NCBI GenBank assembly: GCA_030765045.1
Contig: CM060966.1
Coordinates: 64,646,921-64,710,920, forward strand
Source of the DNA: Tenodera sinensis
Lineage: Eukaryota; Arthropoda; Insecta; Mantodea; Mantidae
Direction: 5' to 3'
DNA: 64,000 bases
Part shown: positions 1-9,917 of the stretch, piece by piece
Layout of the letters: every line of letters starts with the position of its first letter
Numbering within the stretch: position 1 is the stretch's first letter
Program-made: the position numbers and the translations under genes
Notes under the pieces: model-generated
Told to the model about the DNA's origin: nothing
Database searches by the model: none
Seen by the model: only the letters and a program-made list of their open reading frames with translations

Positions 1-1
1 A

Positions 2-601
2 ATAGAGTCTGATAAAAAATGCGATTTAGAGAAGGTATGTAGTGAAATAAACAGCGTTTGTGGGCTTGAATTGGAGAGTCACCTACCGAAAGTTAGAAAC
101 CCTAGATTGATTATTTTTAATGTCCCAGAAGATATAACAATGGAAAACGCGGTAGAAGTGATTGTATCGCAAAATTCGGAAGCAGAACTCAATGAAGGAG
201 ATGTTATTCCTAAATTCATATTTGAGGACAGAAAGAAACGCAAGAATTTGATCATAGAAGTCAACTCTGAACTTAGGAAACGACTTCAAGGTAAAAAGTT
301 AAAAATTGGATGGCACATCTGCAATACTGATGATTATATCTCAATTCTAAGATGCTATAAATGTTCTAAATTCAATCATAAAGCAGAAGATTGCAAAGGA
401 GAGTTGACATGCCCTCACTGCGCAATGAAACATAAGATTAGCGAATGTAAGGCCAGCAAAGACAGCTATCGATGCATCAATTGCGTTAATTTCAATAGGT
501 ACAATGAAAAATCATTGAATGAAAATCACTCATCCTTGGACAAAAGTTGTATATGCTACATGAATATGATAAAAAGAAATACAGAGAAAATTGACTACTG
601 A
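2..601 (+). CDS. LINE ORF1 (Gag-like zinc-knuckle protein), N-terminus outside window
   Basis: Nucleic-acid-binding ORF1 protein expected to package the LINE RNA. The frame is open to the window edge, and residues upstream of the TTG at 71 align with the ORF1 of copy B (8809-9897), so the true start lies upstream. Three C-terminal zinc knuckles are visible: CYKCSKFNHKAEDC (CX2CX4HX4C), CPHCAMKHKISEC (CX2CX3HX4C) and a longer third C-H-C cluster ending at CICY. The stop codon (599-601) is one base before the ORF2 ATG at 603 (TGA-C-ATG), which suggests coupled termination-reinitiation. No frameshift or stop is seen in the visible part. Confidence 0.85.
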   Translation: MESDKKCDLEKVCSEINSVCGLELESHLPKVRNPRLIIFNVPEDITMENAVEVIVSQNSEAELNEGDVIPKFIFEDRKKRKNLIIEVNSELRKRLQGKKLKIGWHICNTDDYISILRCYKCSKFNHKAEDCKGELTCPHCAMKHKISECKASKDSYRCINCVNFNRYNEKSLNENHSSLDKSCICYMNMIKRNTEKIDY

Positions 602-602
602 C

Positions 603-3600
603 ATGGCAGAAACTCACAGAAAAATAAATATGAGATCCATAAATTACCTGCAACATAAGGATGCGGTGAAAAGTAATCCAAATATGGATAGTTATATTCT
701 GAAATGTTATCAAGTAAACGTCAAACATTCGAGGATAGCCACGAGCAATTTAGTTCAAATTATTAATGAATTCAATATTGATTTAATATTCGTTCAGGAA
801 CCATATACGCTAAATAACAAACTTGCTGGAATTCCCAATAAATTAAGAACATATACAAGTGGTAACCTGAGGAAAAGAGCAGCTATAATAATCAACAACA
901 AAAGCATTGATGTCATTAAATTAGCCCAGGTATCTGATGAAGATTGTGTAGTTATAGAAGTTAAATATGGGGACAAAAACTTTTTCGCTGCAAGCATGTA
1001 CTTCGACATAACTAGAGATATTGAAGTAGACCTACAAAAAATTGAAAGATTTTTGAATGTTATTAAAGACCACGGATTAGTTATTTCAGCAGACACGAAT
1101 GCCAGAAATAAAATGTGGTTCGACACAATTAATAACGAACGAGGACAGAAACTTGTAGACCTTATAACTTCTTGTGATTTACATATTATCAACGAAGACA
1201 CTGGAGAGGCAACTTTCGAAAGTGCACAAGGCCGAAGCTGCATAGATCTCACCATCGTGAACACTAAATTATTGAAGTTTATCATTGAATGGAAGAATAG
1301 TGAAGAAGAAAGCTGCTCAGACCACAAATTAATTACATTCAAGATAGGCAAAATAAATCGAAGCAGAGAAATTACACACAAAGGCTCCAGATATATTATT
1401 AAAGATGATAACTTTAATACATTTGATAAACTCCTAATAACAAATTTCACAGAATTTCTTAATACAGATTTGAATGACGGTGAGCTTGACACAGAACTTT
1501 ACAACATAACAAATGAATCGACAGATATAGAACAACTAGTCGAAAAGTGTTTTGCAGGAATAAATTCTGCATGTAAGGGATCATTTCGAACCTCTGGGAA
1601 AACAAAAGAGATCAATGGGAGAACTGTCCCATGGTGGTCACCTGAGCTCACGATACTCAGAAAAAAGGTGAACGCACTCAGAAGGCGATACCAGAGAACA
1701 AGAAATAATGAAAAATTAAGACAAGTGAGGAGACTTCAGTATCAAGAAGGCAATCGTGAATATCAATCTAAAATTAATGCAGCAAAAATAATATCATGGA
1801 AGAAATATTGTAGCATCACTGATGGATCTAACCCATGGAATATAATTTATAAAATTGCAGCCGGCAAATTGAGAGACCAAACACCACTGACTACACTTAA
1901 AAAAGAAGACGGAACATACACAATTGATTCATCAAGTACACTTGATTATATGATGGACTACTTCATTCCGAAAGACAGTTTAGAGGATGACAGTGAGCAA
2001 CACAAACAATATAGAAGACAGCTGGCTGAAGAAATTTATAACCCGGATGATGTCGAATTTACACAGACAGAAGTTATGTGCGCATTGGAAACATTCAATC
2101 CTAAAAAGGCACCAGGAGAAGACAGCATTACCAGTAAAATATTCTTAAGGGCATTTATGCTTTTCCCTCGTTTCTTTACTGCACTGTATAATGGATGCCT
2201 GAAAAATGGTATATTTCCCAAAAAATGGAAGAACGCAATAATAATTCCAATAGTTAAACCAGGGAAAATTGATAGTGAAGAAGTTTCAAAATACCGCCCC
2301 ATAAGTCTGCTTAACACTGCTGGCAAAGTTTTGGAGAAATTGATGATAGAGAGAATCCTTCATCACATAAATTCAAGAAACCTCTTCAACTCAAACCAGT
2401 TTGGTTTTATGCCTCAAAAAAGCACAGTGGACGCAGGAATGGCGATGAAAGCGTTTGTACAACAGAATCTACAAAAATATAAGTACATCATATTAACTAG
2501 TCTGGATGTCAGAGGAGCATTTGACGCAGCATGGTGGCCCAGCATCCTTAATAACTTGAAAAAGCTCAGCTGCCCTAGAAATCTATATAAACTATCGGAG
2601 AACTACTTTCATGATAGGAAAGCTAGTTTATGCTTCAGTTCATATAAATCAGAGAGAGAAGTTACAAAAGGCGTCCCCCAAGGATCGAGCTGTGGACCAG
2701 GTTACTGGAATATATTATATAATTCCCTACTTAACCTGGAATTTACTGAAAGGACCGAAGTCTTAGCCTTTGCTGATGACTTACTAGTAATGACCAAAGG
2801 CAGCAGCATAATGGACGCTGAAAACTTCGCAAATCAGGATATCAAGAAAATAGAGTTCTGGGCTAAAGACAACAAAATTAATTTCAATGAAACAAAGTCT
2901 CAAGTACTATTAATAACAAGGAAGAGACACCCTCTCAACGGTGATATCCATATCTACTTGAATGATACAAAATTGACACAGAAAAAAGAACTAAAATATT
3001 TAGGAATATATATAGACTCAAAATTTAAATTCGACAAACATATAGATTACATTCAAGAAAAAGCATTAGCTCTCTTACACGCCTTATCCAAATCTGCAAA
3101 ATTGAACTGGGGTCTTGGATGCAAAGCTTTCCATACAATTTACAAGGGAGCCATCGAACCGATAATAACCTATGGAGCTCCGATATGGGAAGAAGCTATA
3201 AAAAATAAGAAAAATCTAAAGAAACTCCAAAGAGTTCAAAGATTATGCAATATAAAAATTGCAAAGGCATATAGGACCATCTCTTATGAAGCATCTTGTA
3301 TTATAGCTGGAATCCAACCAATAGATCTGACTATTATGGGAGAAGTAAATAAGTATAAATCATTACATGGTGACAGAGATTACGACGCACCCCTGAAAAC
3401 AAACTACTGGGTTCACCCTGCGAAACGTATTTGTATACAGGAAATCAATCCCAAATTACAATATACGTTTCAGATTTATACAGATGGGAGCAAAATAGCA
3501 GAGAAAGTGGGAGCTGCAGCTGCGGTATTTCAGAAGGAAGAACTAATACGACAACTTAAGTACAAATTAGGCAATCGCTGTTCTAATAACCAAGCGGAGC

Positions 3601-4316
3601 AGTTGGCAATCCTGAAAGCTCTTCAAGTAATTTCCACTTTGCAAGAACTTAAAGATGTGGACAAAAACGTTGCCATCTTCACTGATAGCAAAGTAACACT
3701 GTGTTTACTGAAGAACAATAAGAAACATAATTCCATTGCACAAATGATATTAAACACTATGTCAACTCTAAACCAAAACAAGTGGACAGTACACTTCAGC
3801 TGGGTGAAAGCACATGTAGGAATACCAGGCAATGAGTTAGCTGATAAATTAGCTAAAGAATCTGCGCTGGACCAACGAAGTGCAATCATCTACAACAAAG
3901 TACCAAAATCGACCATCATAGCTGAAATTAGGGAAAAATGTTTACAACAATGGCAAGACAGATGGAATAAGACTACAAAAGGTCTTTTAACAAAATCCTT
4001 TATTCCCTCAGTTAAAGGAAGACATTGCATAAAGCTACCTACATCATCGGAACTTACAGCAATAATTTCAGGACATGGCAAAACTAAATATTACTTCTAT
4101 AGATTTCACATTATAGAAGATCCCACCTGTACTTGTAACAGAGGCCCTCAAACTGTAAACCACTTAATCTATGAATGTCCAGACATCAAACAAGAAAGGT
4201 CGACACTCATAAATGAATTAAGGAAGAACGGAGGAACCTGGCCAGCTACGAACAGTGAATTGTTATCAAAACATTTAAGAGCATTTCACAAGTTTGTTCT
4301 CTCACTTAAATTATAG
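603..4316 (+). CDS. LINE ORF2: endonuclease, reverse transcriptase, RNase H, zinc knuckle
   Basis: Polyprotein for target-primed reverse transcription, 1237 residues from ATG 603; an in-frame TTG at 591 is less likely. An APE-like endonuclease occupies about 700-1370 (QVN, VQEP, SADTNAR and SDHKL motifs). The RT follows, with FNPKKAPGED, YRPISLLN, SLDVRGAFDAAWW, GVPQGSSCGPGYWN and the catalytic FADD at 2769-2780. RNase H carries IYTDGSK (Asp near residue 961), NNQAEQLAIL, IFTDSK and VKAHVGIPGNELADKLA, so all acidic residues are present. The C-terminal knuckle is CTC-X8-H-X4-C type. No stop or frameshift interrupts it, making it the best-preserved LINE polymerase in the window. The product would act in a nuclear RNP with ORF1. 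Confidence 0.9.
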   Translation: MAETHRKINMRSINYLQHKDAVKSNPNMDSYILKCYQVNVKHSRIATSNLVQIINEFNIDLIFVQEPYTLNNKLAGIPNKLRTYTSGNLRKRAAIIINNKSIDVIKLAQVSDEDCVVIEVKYGDKNFFAASMYFDITRDIEVDLQKIERFLNVIKDHGLVISADTNARNKMWFDTINNERGQKLVDLITSCDLHIINEDTGEATFESAQGRSCIDLTIVNTKLLKFIIEWKNSEEESCSDHKLITFKIGKINRSREITHKGSRYIIKDDNFNTFDKLLITNFTEFLNTDLNDGELDTELYNITNESTDIEQLVEKCFAGINSACKGSFRTSGKTKEINGRTVPWWSPELTILRKKVNALRRRYQRTRNNEKLRQVRRLQYQEGNREYQSKINAAKIISWKKYCSITDGSNPWNIIYKIAAGKLRDQTPLTTLKKEDGTYTIDSSSTLDYMMDYFIPKDSLEDDSEQHKQYRRQLAEEIYNPDDVEFTQTEVMCALETFNPKKAPGEDSITSKIFLRAFMLFPRFFTALYNGCLKNGIFPKKWKNAIIIPIVKPGKIDSEEVSKYRPISLLNTAGKVLEKLMIERILHHINSRNLFNSNQFGFMPQKSTVDAGMAMKAFVQQNLQKYKYIILTSLDVRGAFDAAWWPSILNNLKKLSCPRNLYKLSENYFHDRKASLCFSSYKSEREVTKGVPQGSSCGPGYWNILYNSLLNLEFTERTEVLAFADDLLVMTKGSSIMDAENFANQDIKKIEFWAKDNKINFNETKSQVLLITRKRHPLNGDIHIYLNDTKLTQKKELKYLGIYIDSKFKFDKHIDYIQEKALALLHALSKSAKLNWGLGCKAFHTIYKGAIEPIITYGAPIWEEAIKNKKNLKKLQRVQRLCNIKIAKAYRTISYEASCIIAGIQPIDLTIMGEVNKYKSLHGDRDYDAPLKTNYWVHPAKRICIQEINPKLQYTFQIYTDGSKIAEKVGAAAAVFQKEELIRQLKYKLGNRCSNNQAEQLAILKALQVISTLQELKDVDKNVAIFTDSKVTLCLLKNNKKHNSIAQMILNTMSTLNQNKWTVHFSWVKAHVGIPGNELADKLAKESALDQRSAIIYNKVPKSTIIAEIREKCLQQWQDRWNKTTKGLLTKSFIPSVKGRHCIKLPTSSELTAIISGHGKTKYYFYRFHIIEDPTCTCNRGPQTVNHLIYECPDIKQERSTLINELRKNGGTWPATNSELLSKHLRAFHKFVLSLKL

Positions 4317-4630
4317 GTTAGCCACAAAACAGACATAAAACGTACCATTCAAAGGAATGGTCCTATTTTATAATCCTAAACGCTTTTAAGATTTTTATAA
4401 AGATTGTAATCGTCAAATTATGACATAGACCAGGTTATATGTGAACTAACTATAATTCCATGTTAAAGATAGACTTTAAGCAGCACTAGAATGTTTTGTA
4501 ACAAGTCAACTACAAATGTCTCAATGTAAATCCCAATTTGTAACTTGCATGTTATATGATTCAACATTTTATATTATGTCTTGAAAACATGTAATGTTAC
4601 AGCTGTAATGGGGCATGTTGTTAATTATCA

Positions 4631-4664
<34 letters not shown>
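4317..4664 (+). other. 3' UTR of LINE copy A with terminal hairpin and poly(A)
   Basis: Noncoding 3' end. An imperfect hairpin at 4586-4619 pairs AACATG with CATGTT and TTAC with GTAA around a short loop. The AATAAA at 4630-4635 runs into a poly(A) stretch, followed directly by (TACA)n. The hairpin sits in the same place in the other LINE families of this stack (see findings), suggesting a recognition structure for the element's own reverse transcriptase. Confidence 0.75.
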
Positions 4665-4669
<5 letters not shown>

Positions 4670-4876
4670 ACATACATACATACATACATACATACATACA
4701 TACATACATACATACATACATACATACATACATACATACATACATACATACATACATACATACATACATACATACATACATACATACATACATACATACA
4801 TACATACATACATACATACATACATACATACATACATACATACATACATACATACATACATACATACATACATACA
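4665..4876 (+). repeat. (TACA)n microsatellite, about 0.2 kb
   Basis: Perfect tetranucleotide repeat between the poly(A) of LINE copy A and the truncated family D fragment. It is the (ACAY)n type known as the Waldo insertion target. Confidence 0.98.
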
Positions 4877-5237
4877 TTTAACGAATGATCCAACATGTGT
4901 GTGTAAAAAGGAAACACAAACGGTGCACCACATCCTATGGGAGTGTGAACTACTTAGCCGTGAAAGAAACGATTTCAAGAAAGCCGTGACACTTAAAGGT
5001 GCGAAGTGGCCTATCACAAATCAAGAATTAGTGGAAAAACATATGAAACTATTCCACAAGTATGTGAACAATATAGACTTTGAACTTTTAAAAATAACTA
5101 CCATTTCATAATTGTACGAAACCAATAACGATTCTACTGTAATCTCAGATATGTTCAATGATGTAAAACCATATGCATGTAGTATTACATTTCTGTAATG
5201 GAACATGCAGAAATAAAATGTTGTTGTAAAAAAAAAA
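4877..5237 (+). mobile_element. 5'-truncated Waldo-like LINE, family D
   Basis: About 360 bp comprising the last codons of an ORF2, a 3' UTR with hairpin 5174-5209 (TGCATG pairing with CATGCA), an AAATAAAA signal near 5211, and poly(A) at 5228-5237. It is bounded on both sides by (TACA)n and is in the same orientation as copy A. Its sequence differs from A, B and C, so it is a separate family. A fragment of the same family recurs at 15870-15930. Confidence 0.85.
4878..5111 (+). pseudogene. ORF2 C-terminal remnant, family D
   Basis: About 77 residues corresponding to the extreme C-terminus of LINE ORF2. They include the zinc knuckle CVCKKETQTVHHILWEC (C-X-C...H-X4-C), alignable with the C-terminus of copy A (CTCNRGPQTVNHLIYEC). 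Everything upstream (endonuclease, RT, RNase H) is missing because of 5' truncation. It is not expected to be a functional gene. Confidence is high because both sequence and downstream 3' UTR match the family pattern. Confidence 0.85.
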
Positions 5238-6844
5238 TACATACATACATACATACATACATACATACATACATACATACATACATACATACATACATAC
5301 ATACATACATACATACATACATACATACATACATACATACATACATACATACATACATACATACATACATACATACATACATACATACATACATACATAC
5401 ATACATACATACATACATACATACATACATACATACATACATACATACATACATACATACATACATACATACATACATACATACATACATACATACATAC
5501 ATACATACATACATACATACATACATACATACATACATACATACATACATACATACATACATACATACATACATACATACATACATACATACATACATAC
5601 ATACATACATACATACATACATACATACATACATACATACATACATACATACATACATACATACATACATACATACATACATACATACATACATACATAC
5701 ATACATACATACATACATACATACATACATACATACATACATACATACATACATACATACATACATACATACATACATACATACATACATACATACATAC
5801 ATACATACATACATACATACATACATACATACATACATACATACATACATACATACATACATACATACATACATACATACATACATACATACATACATAC
5901 ATACATACATACATACATACATACATACATACATACATACATACATACATACATACATACATACATACATACATACATACATACATACATACATACATAC
6001 ATACATACATACATACATACATACATACATACATACATACATACATACATACATACATACATACATACATACATACATACATACATACATACATACATAC
6101 ATACATACATACATACATACATACATACATACATACATACATACATACATACATACATACATACATACATACATACATACATACATACATACATACATAC
6201 ATACATACATACATACATACATACATACATACATACATACATACATACATACATACATACATACATACATACATACATACATACATACATACATACATAC
6301 ATACATACATACATACATACATACATACATACATACATACATACATACATACATACATACATACATACATACATACATACATACATACATACATACATAC
6401 ATACATACATACATACATACATACATACATACATACATACATACATACATACATACATACATACATACATACATACATACATACATACATACATACATAC
6501 ATACATACATACATACATACATACATACATACATACATACATACATACATACATACATACATACATACATACATACATACATACATACATACATACATAC
6601 ATACATACATACATACATACATACATACATACATACATACATACATACATACATACATACATACATACATACATACATACATACATACATACATACATAC
6701 ATACATACATACATACATACATACATACATACATACATACATACATACATACATACATACATACATACATACATACATACATACATACATACATACATAC
6801 ATACATACATACATACATACATACATACAGACACACACACACAC
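5238..6844 (+). repeat. (TACA)n microsatellite, 1.6 kb, ending in a short (CA)n
   Basis: Apparently perfect TACA repeat for about 1.59 kb. It closes with CAGACACACACACAC at about 6827-6844, immediately before the 5' truncation point of the family C LINE. Both strands are open in several frames only because the repeat unit lacks stops. Confidence 0.98.
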
Positions 6845-8179
6845 CTGGGTATATTATTTGATAATAAATTGAGCTTTGGGGCGCACATAAATCAAGTGTC
6901 AGAGAAATGCGTGAAGCTCATAAATGCATTAAGTAAATCTGCCAAGCTGAACTGGGGCCTCGGACAACGAGCTTTAAGAATAATATACAAAGGAGCTATA
7001 CTTCCAATGCTCTTATATGGAGTACAGGTATGGAATGAAGCGATTCAAAAAAGGAAACATATGTTGAAATATCAAAGGGTACAACGATTGATGAACATAA
7101 AGATTTCCAAAGCGTACAGAACTGTATCATATGAAGCATCCTGCATACTAGCAGCAGTCCTGCCAATAAATGTAAAAATAAAAGAAGTCTTAGAAATATA
7201 TAAAGTCACTCATTCAGCAAGCGCAAATGAAAAAGTTGAAGAAGTTCCCAAACTGAGCGAGTGGCCTCATCCTGCAGACAGATTGATCGTAAAAGAGGCA
7301 CAGGAAGGAACAAAATGCAACACAGAAATATACACAGACGGTAGCAAAGTAGATGGAAAAGTTGGTGCAGCAGGAGTCATCTTTCAAAATGGGGAACTAG
7401 TAAAAAAATTACAATTCAAACTTGCCACACACTGCTCCAATAACCAGGCAGAACAGGTCGCAATTTTACAAACGCTTAAAGAAATACTCTGTAACAAGAA
7501 GATGGAGGACAGTGAAAAGAAACTAGTAATATACACTGACAGTTTAATTACACTAGAACTCCTTAAAAATGGCAAAGTTCGTAACAAAATAATAGAAGAA
7601 ATAAAAGCAAACATCAGGTTATTACAGGACAGTGGCTGGGTAGTCTACATGAAATGGGTGAAGGCGCACGTGGGTCTTTATGGGAATGAGATGGCAGATA
7701 AGTTGGCGAAGGAAGCAGCACAGAAGGACAGTGGAGACGTCATCTACAATAAGATCCCAAGAAGCCACATCATCAAAGAAGCAGAGGCGCGAGCACTATA
7801 TACTTGGCAACAACAATGGGGCTCAACCACAAAAGGAAGGACCACAAAAATGTTTTTTCCCTCGGTGCAAGAACGCCTAAAAGTGAAGATACCACTAAAT
7901 GGACAGATTACAGCAATGTTAACAGGACATGGAAAAACAAGAGAATATTACCATCGGTTCAAGATAGTGGAAAGTGCCTTGTGCAAGTGTCAAAATCAGA
8001 ACCAAAATGTAAACCACCTAATATACGAGTGCTCTCTGTTAGATATTGAAAGAAAGAAACTAAAACAAAGTATTGTAAACAAAGGTGGACAGTGGCCAGT
8101 AACAAACAATGAACTTGCAAACAAATATATTAAGGAATTTATATCTTTTATAAACAATATCGATTTTGACAAACTATAA
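6845..8179 (+). pseudogene. LINE ORF2 fragment: RT end, RNase H, zinc knuckle (family C)
   Basis: About 444 residues in one open frame, starting at LGILFDNKLSF, the segment that follows the catalytic part of the RT. RNase H is complete by eye: IYTDGSK, NNQAEQVAIL, IYTDSLI and VKAHVGLYGNEMADKLA. The C-terminus has CKCQNQNQNVNHLIYEC. The fragment has no start of its own; upstream the frame continues into the microsatellite, giving a meaningless IHTY repeat. It lacks endonuclease and the FADD motif, so it cannot be autonomous, although RNase H itself shows no lesion. Confidence 0.88.
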
Positions 8180-8349
8180 CGAATATTGCAAATAACATAA
8201 TCAGCCAAATAGTTTAATTTATAAACAATTGTAACTTTGTTAATTAACATATTGTAAAATCTAAAACTATTCAAATGTATAAAAAGCATGTAATATTACT
8301 AAGTAATGGGGCATGCTGTGTATTGGCAATAAATAAAAAAAAAAAAAAA
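6845..8349 (+). mobile_element. 5'-truncated Waldo-like LINE, family C
   Basis: This LINE begins within the RT C-terminal region, runs through RNase H to a stop at 8177-8179, then a 3' UTR with hairpin 8285-8317 (AGCATG pairing with CATGCT), AATAAA at 8328-8333, and poly(A). It is flanked by CA/TACA repeats on both sides. It is clearly related to A and B but divergent enough to be a different family. Confidence 0.88.
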
Positions 8350-8370
8350 TACATACATACATACATACAT

Positions 8371-8437
<67 letters not shown>

Positions 8438-8448
8438 ACATACATACA
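8350..8448 (+). repeat. (TACA)n-(CA)n-TACA microsatellite
   Basis: About 100 bp with a (CA)n core at 8388-8435, bounded by TACA units. It separates the poly(A) of family C from the 5' end of full-length LINE copy B. Confidence 0.97.
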
Positions 8449-8808
8449 GTTGGCGACGACGCAAATAGTGAATACTAGAATTTTGTGCCCATCAACTTGT
8501 CTTATATTTAAGTGTATTCACCGTTAGTTTCGTAAAAGTTTTTGTCTCATTTGATTAGTTATTGTGTTGGAGTGTTGTGTTATTGTTCGTGAATACGGGG
8601 ATTATTTCTGTGAATAAATATAAACTATTTTAATAAGGACTTTCGCATGGTCAAGGACTTGATTCCTAAAGGTTCTAGGAGGCCTTGGTGTGAATTTTAA
8701 AGAAACATCAACATTTTAATTTAATTGATTTGTACTCTAAGGAAAGGCTTCATCTTAAGTGAAAGCTCGGAAGAGAAATACATCTTTTGTGCCTGAATTG
8801 TTCGCAAG
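8449..8808 (+). other. 5' UTR and probable internal promoter of LINE copy B
   Basis: 360 bp between the microsatellite and ORF1 with no coding potential. LINEs of this clade carry an internal promoter in this position, so the sequence probably drives transcription; no specific motif could be verified by eye. Confidence 0.6.
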
Positions 8809-9897
8809 ATGACCAATGAAATGAAAGATGATTTGGATATTGCTCTCCAAACATTAGTGAGCATAACTGAGATAAGCAAAAATCTAAAGAAAGAACTCAA
8901 GAGCCGTATCCTTGAATCTGTAAGTACAATAAGAAATGTTTGCATAAAATTTGAGAGCGATATAGCATTGAAAAATTCAAAAATTAGTGAATTAGAAAGT
9001 AAAATAGCGAAACAGAACGCTGAATTACAACGCGATGCTATGGTTGGGGCAAAATCGTCAGGCAGACAGTTGTTGCCATGTTCGGAAGGCGGTGGGGTCC
9101 AACGCCATATGAAATCTTCTAATCAAACACGGAATCTCTATTCCGAAATAGTTACAAATGCAGCAAAAAGAGAAAAACGATATAAAATGTTCATTAAATC
9201 AAAAAGTGACCAATCTAGTGAGGATGTTAAGAAAATAATAAAGACAAATATTGATCCAAGAAATGTAAAGGTTGGGGTCTGCGCTATAAAATCTTTAAAT
9301 GATGGAAGAGTAATGATACAAACCAATAGTGAAGAGGAAGTACAAAGATTAACAACAGCCATTAATGAAAAATGTAGCGAACTGTTGGAGGCAAAAATCC
9401 CCAAATTATGGGATCCTAGCCTAGTAATTTATAACATCCCAGAAGAGATTACTATAGACAATGCGGAAGAAATTATTATTGCACAGAACCCCTGTTTTAA
9501 CCTCAATACAGGAGATCTAAAACCAAAGTTTATAATAACAAATAGGAAAAACTCACGTCACTTGGTTGTATCGGTGAGCGCTCAAATAAGAAAGCAACTG
9601 GTGCACAACAAGCTGAAGATAGGATGGCTCATTTGCAACACAGAGGATTATATCAAAGTTAATCGCTGCTACAAATGTTGCCGTTATTTCCATAAAGCAG
9701 GCAATTGTAAAGGAGAGGAGACCTGTGCCCGTTGTGCAGGGAAGCATAACACAAGGGACTGCAAGGCAGCAGATAATGAACTGAGATGTGTGAACTGCAT
9801 TAATTATAATAAATATAATAAATATGCAAAAAATAATGAGAATCACTCAGCGTTAGATAGGAACTGTCCATGCCTACAGGTTGCCACGGAGAGATAA
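8809..9897 (+). CDS. LINE ORF1 (Gag-like), copy B
   Basis: 362 residues from ATG 8809. The N-terminal third is charged and helix-prone, consistent with a coiled coil. The centre (about residues 190-290) aligns with the visible ORF1 of copy A (KIPKLWDPSLVIYNIPEEIT against KVRNPRLIIFNVPEDIT). The C-terminus carries three zinc knuckles: CYKCCRYFHKAGNC, CARCAGKHNTRDC and a third C-X2-C...H...C cluster. This arrangement is typical of R1-clade ORF1 proteins, which bind element RNA. It overlaps the first possible ORF2 ATG (9870) but ends 20 bases before the better ATG (9918). Frame intact. Confidence 0.88.
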   Translation: MTNEMKDDLDIALQTLVSITEISKNLKKELKSRILESVSTIRNVCIKFESDIALKNSKISELESKIAKQNAELQRDAMVGAKSSGRQLLPCSEGGGVQRHMKSSNQTRNLYSEIVTNAAKREKRYKMFIKSKSDQSSEDVKKIIKTNIDPRNVKVGVCAIKSLNDGRVMIQTNSEEEVQRLTTAINEKCSELLEAKIPKLWDPSLVIYNIPEEITIDNAEEIIIAQNPCFNLNTGDLKPKFIITNRKNSRHLVVSVSAQIRKQLVHNKLKIGWLICNTEDYIKVNRCYKCCRYFHKAGNCKGEETCARCAGKHNTRDCKAADNELRCVNCINYNKYNKYAKNNENHSALDRNCPCLQVATER

Positions 9898-9917
9898 AGA
9901 AAATATCAATTACTAAA

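Larger units (their letters stand above)
1..4664 (+). mobile_element. Waldo-like (R1-clade) LINE copy A, 5' end beyond window
   Basis: Non-LTR retrotransposon with ORF1 (2-601), ORF2 (603-4316), a 3' UTR and a poly(A) run (4633-4664) that abuts (TACA)n. The ORF2 order endonuclease, reverse transcriptase, RNase H and C-terminal zinc knuckle, together with the RT motif FDAAWWPSIL, points to the R1 clade. Known family behaviour: Waldo elements of the R1 clade are described as targeting (ACAY)n repeats, and this copy ends in exactly such a repeat. ORF2 has no visible lesion, so this copy may be recent. The RNase H domain means assignment to a neighbouring RNase H-bearing clade cannot be excluded without a tree. 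Confidence 0.85.

Noticed and set aside
5021..6888. Long CMYV/IHTY repeat proteins across (TACA)n, and PTYL repeats across (CTAC)n
   Set aside because: Translation of simple tetranucleotide repeats in all frames. They fuse to LINE fragments only because the frame happens to continue.
8267..8478. Small frames around the (CA)n tract at 8388-8435
   Set aside because: They are microsatellite translations spanning the LINE boundary and have no coding features.
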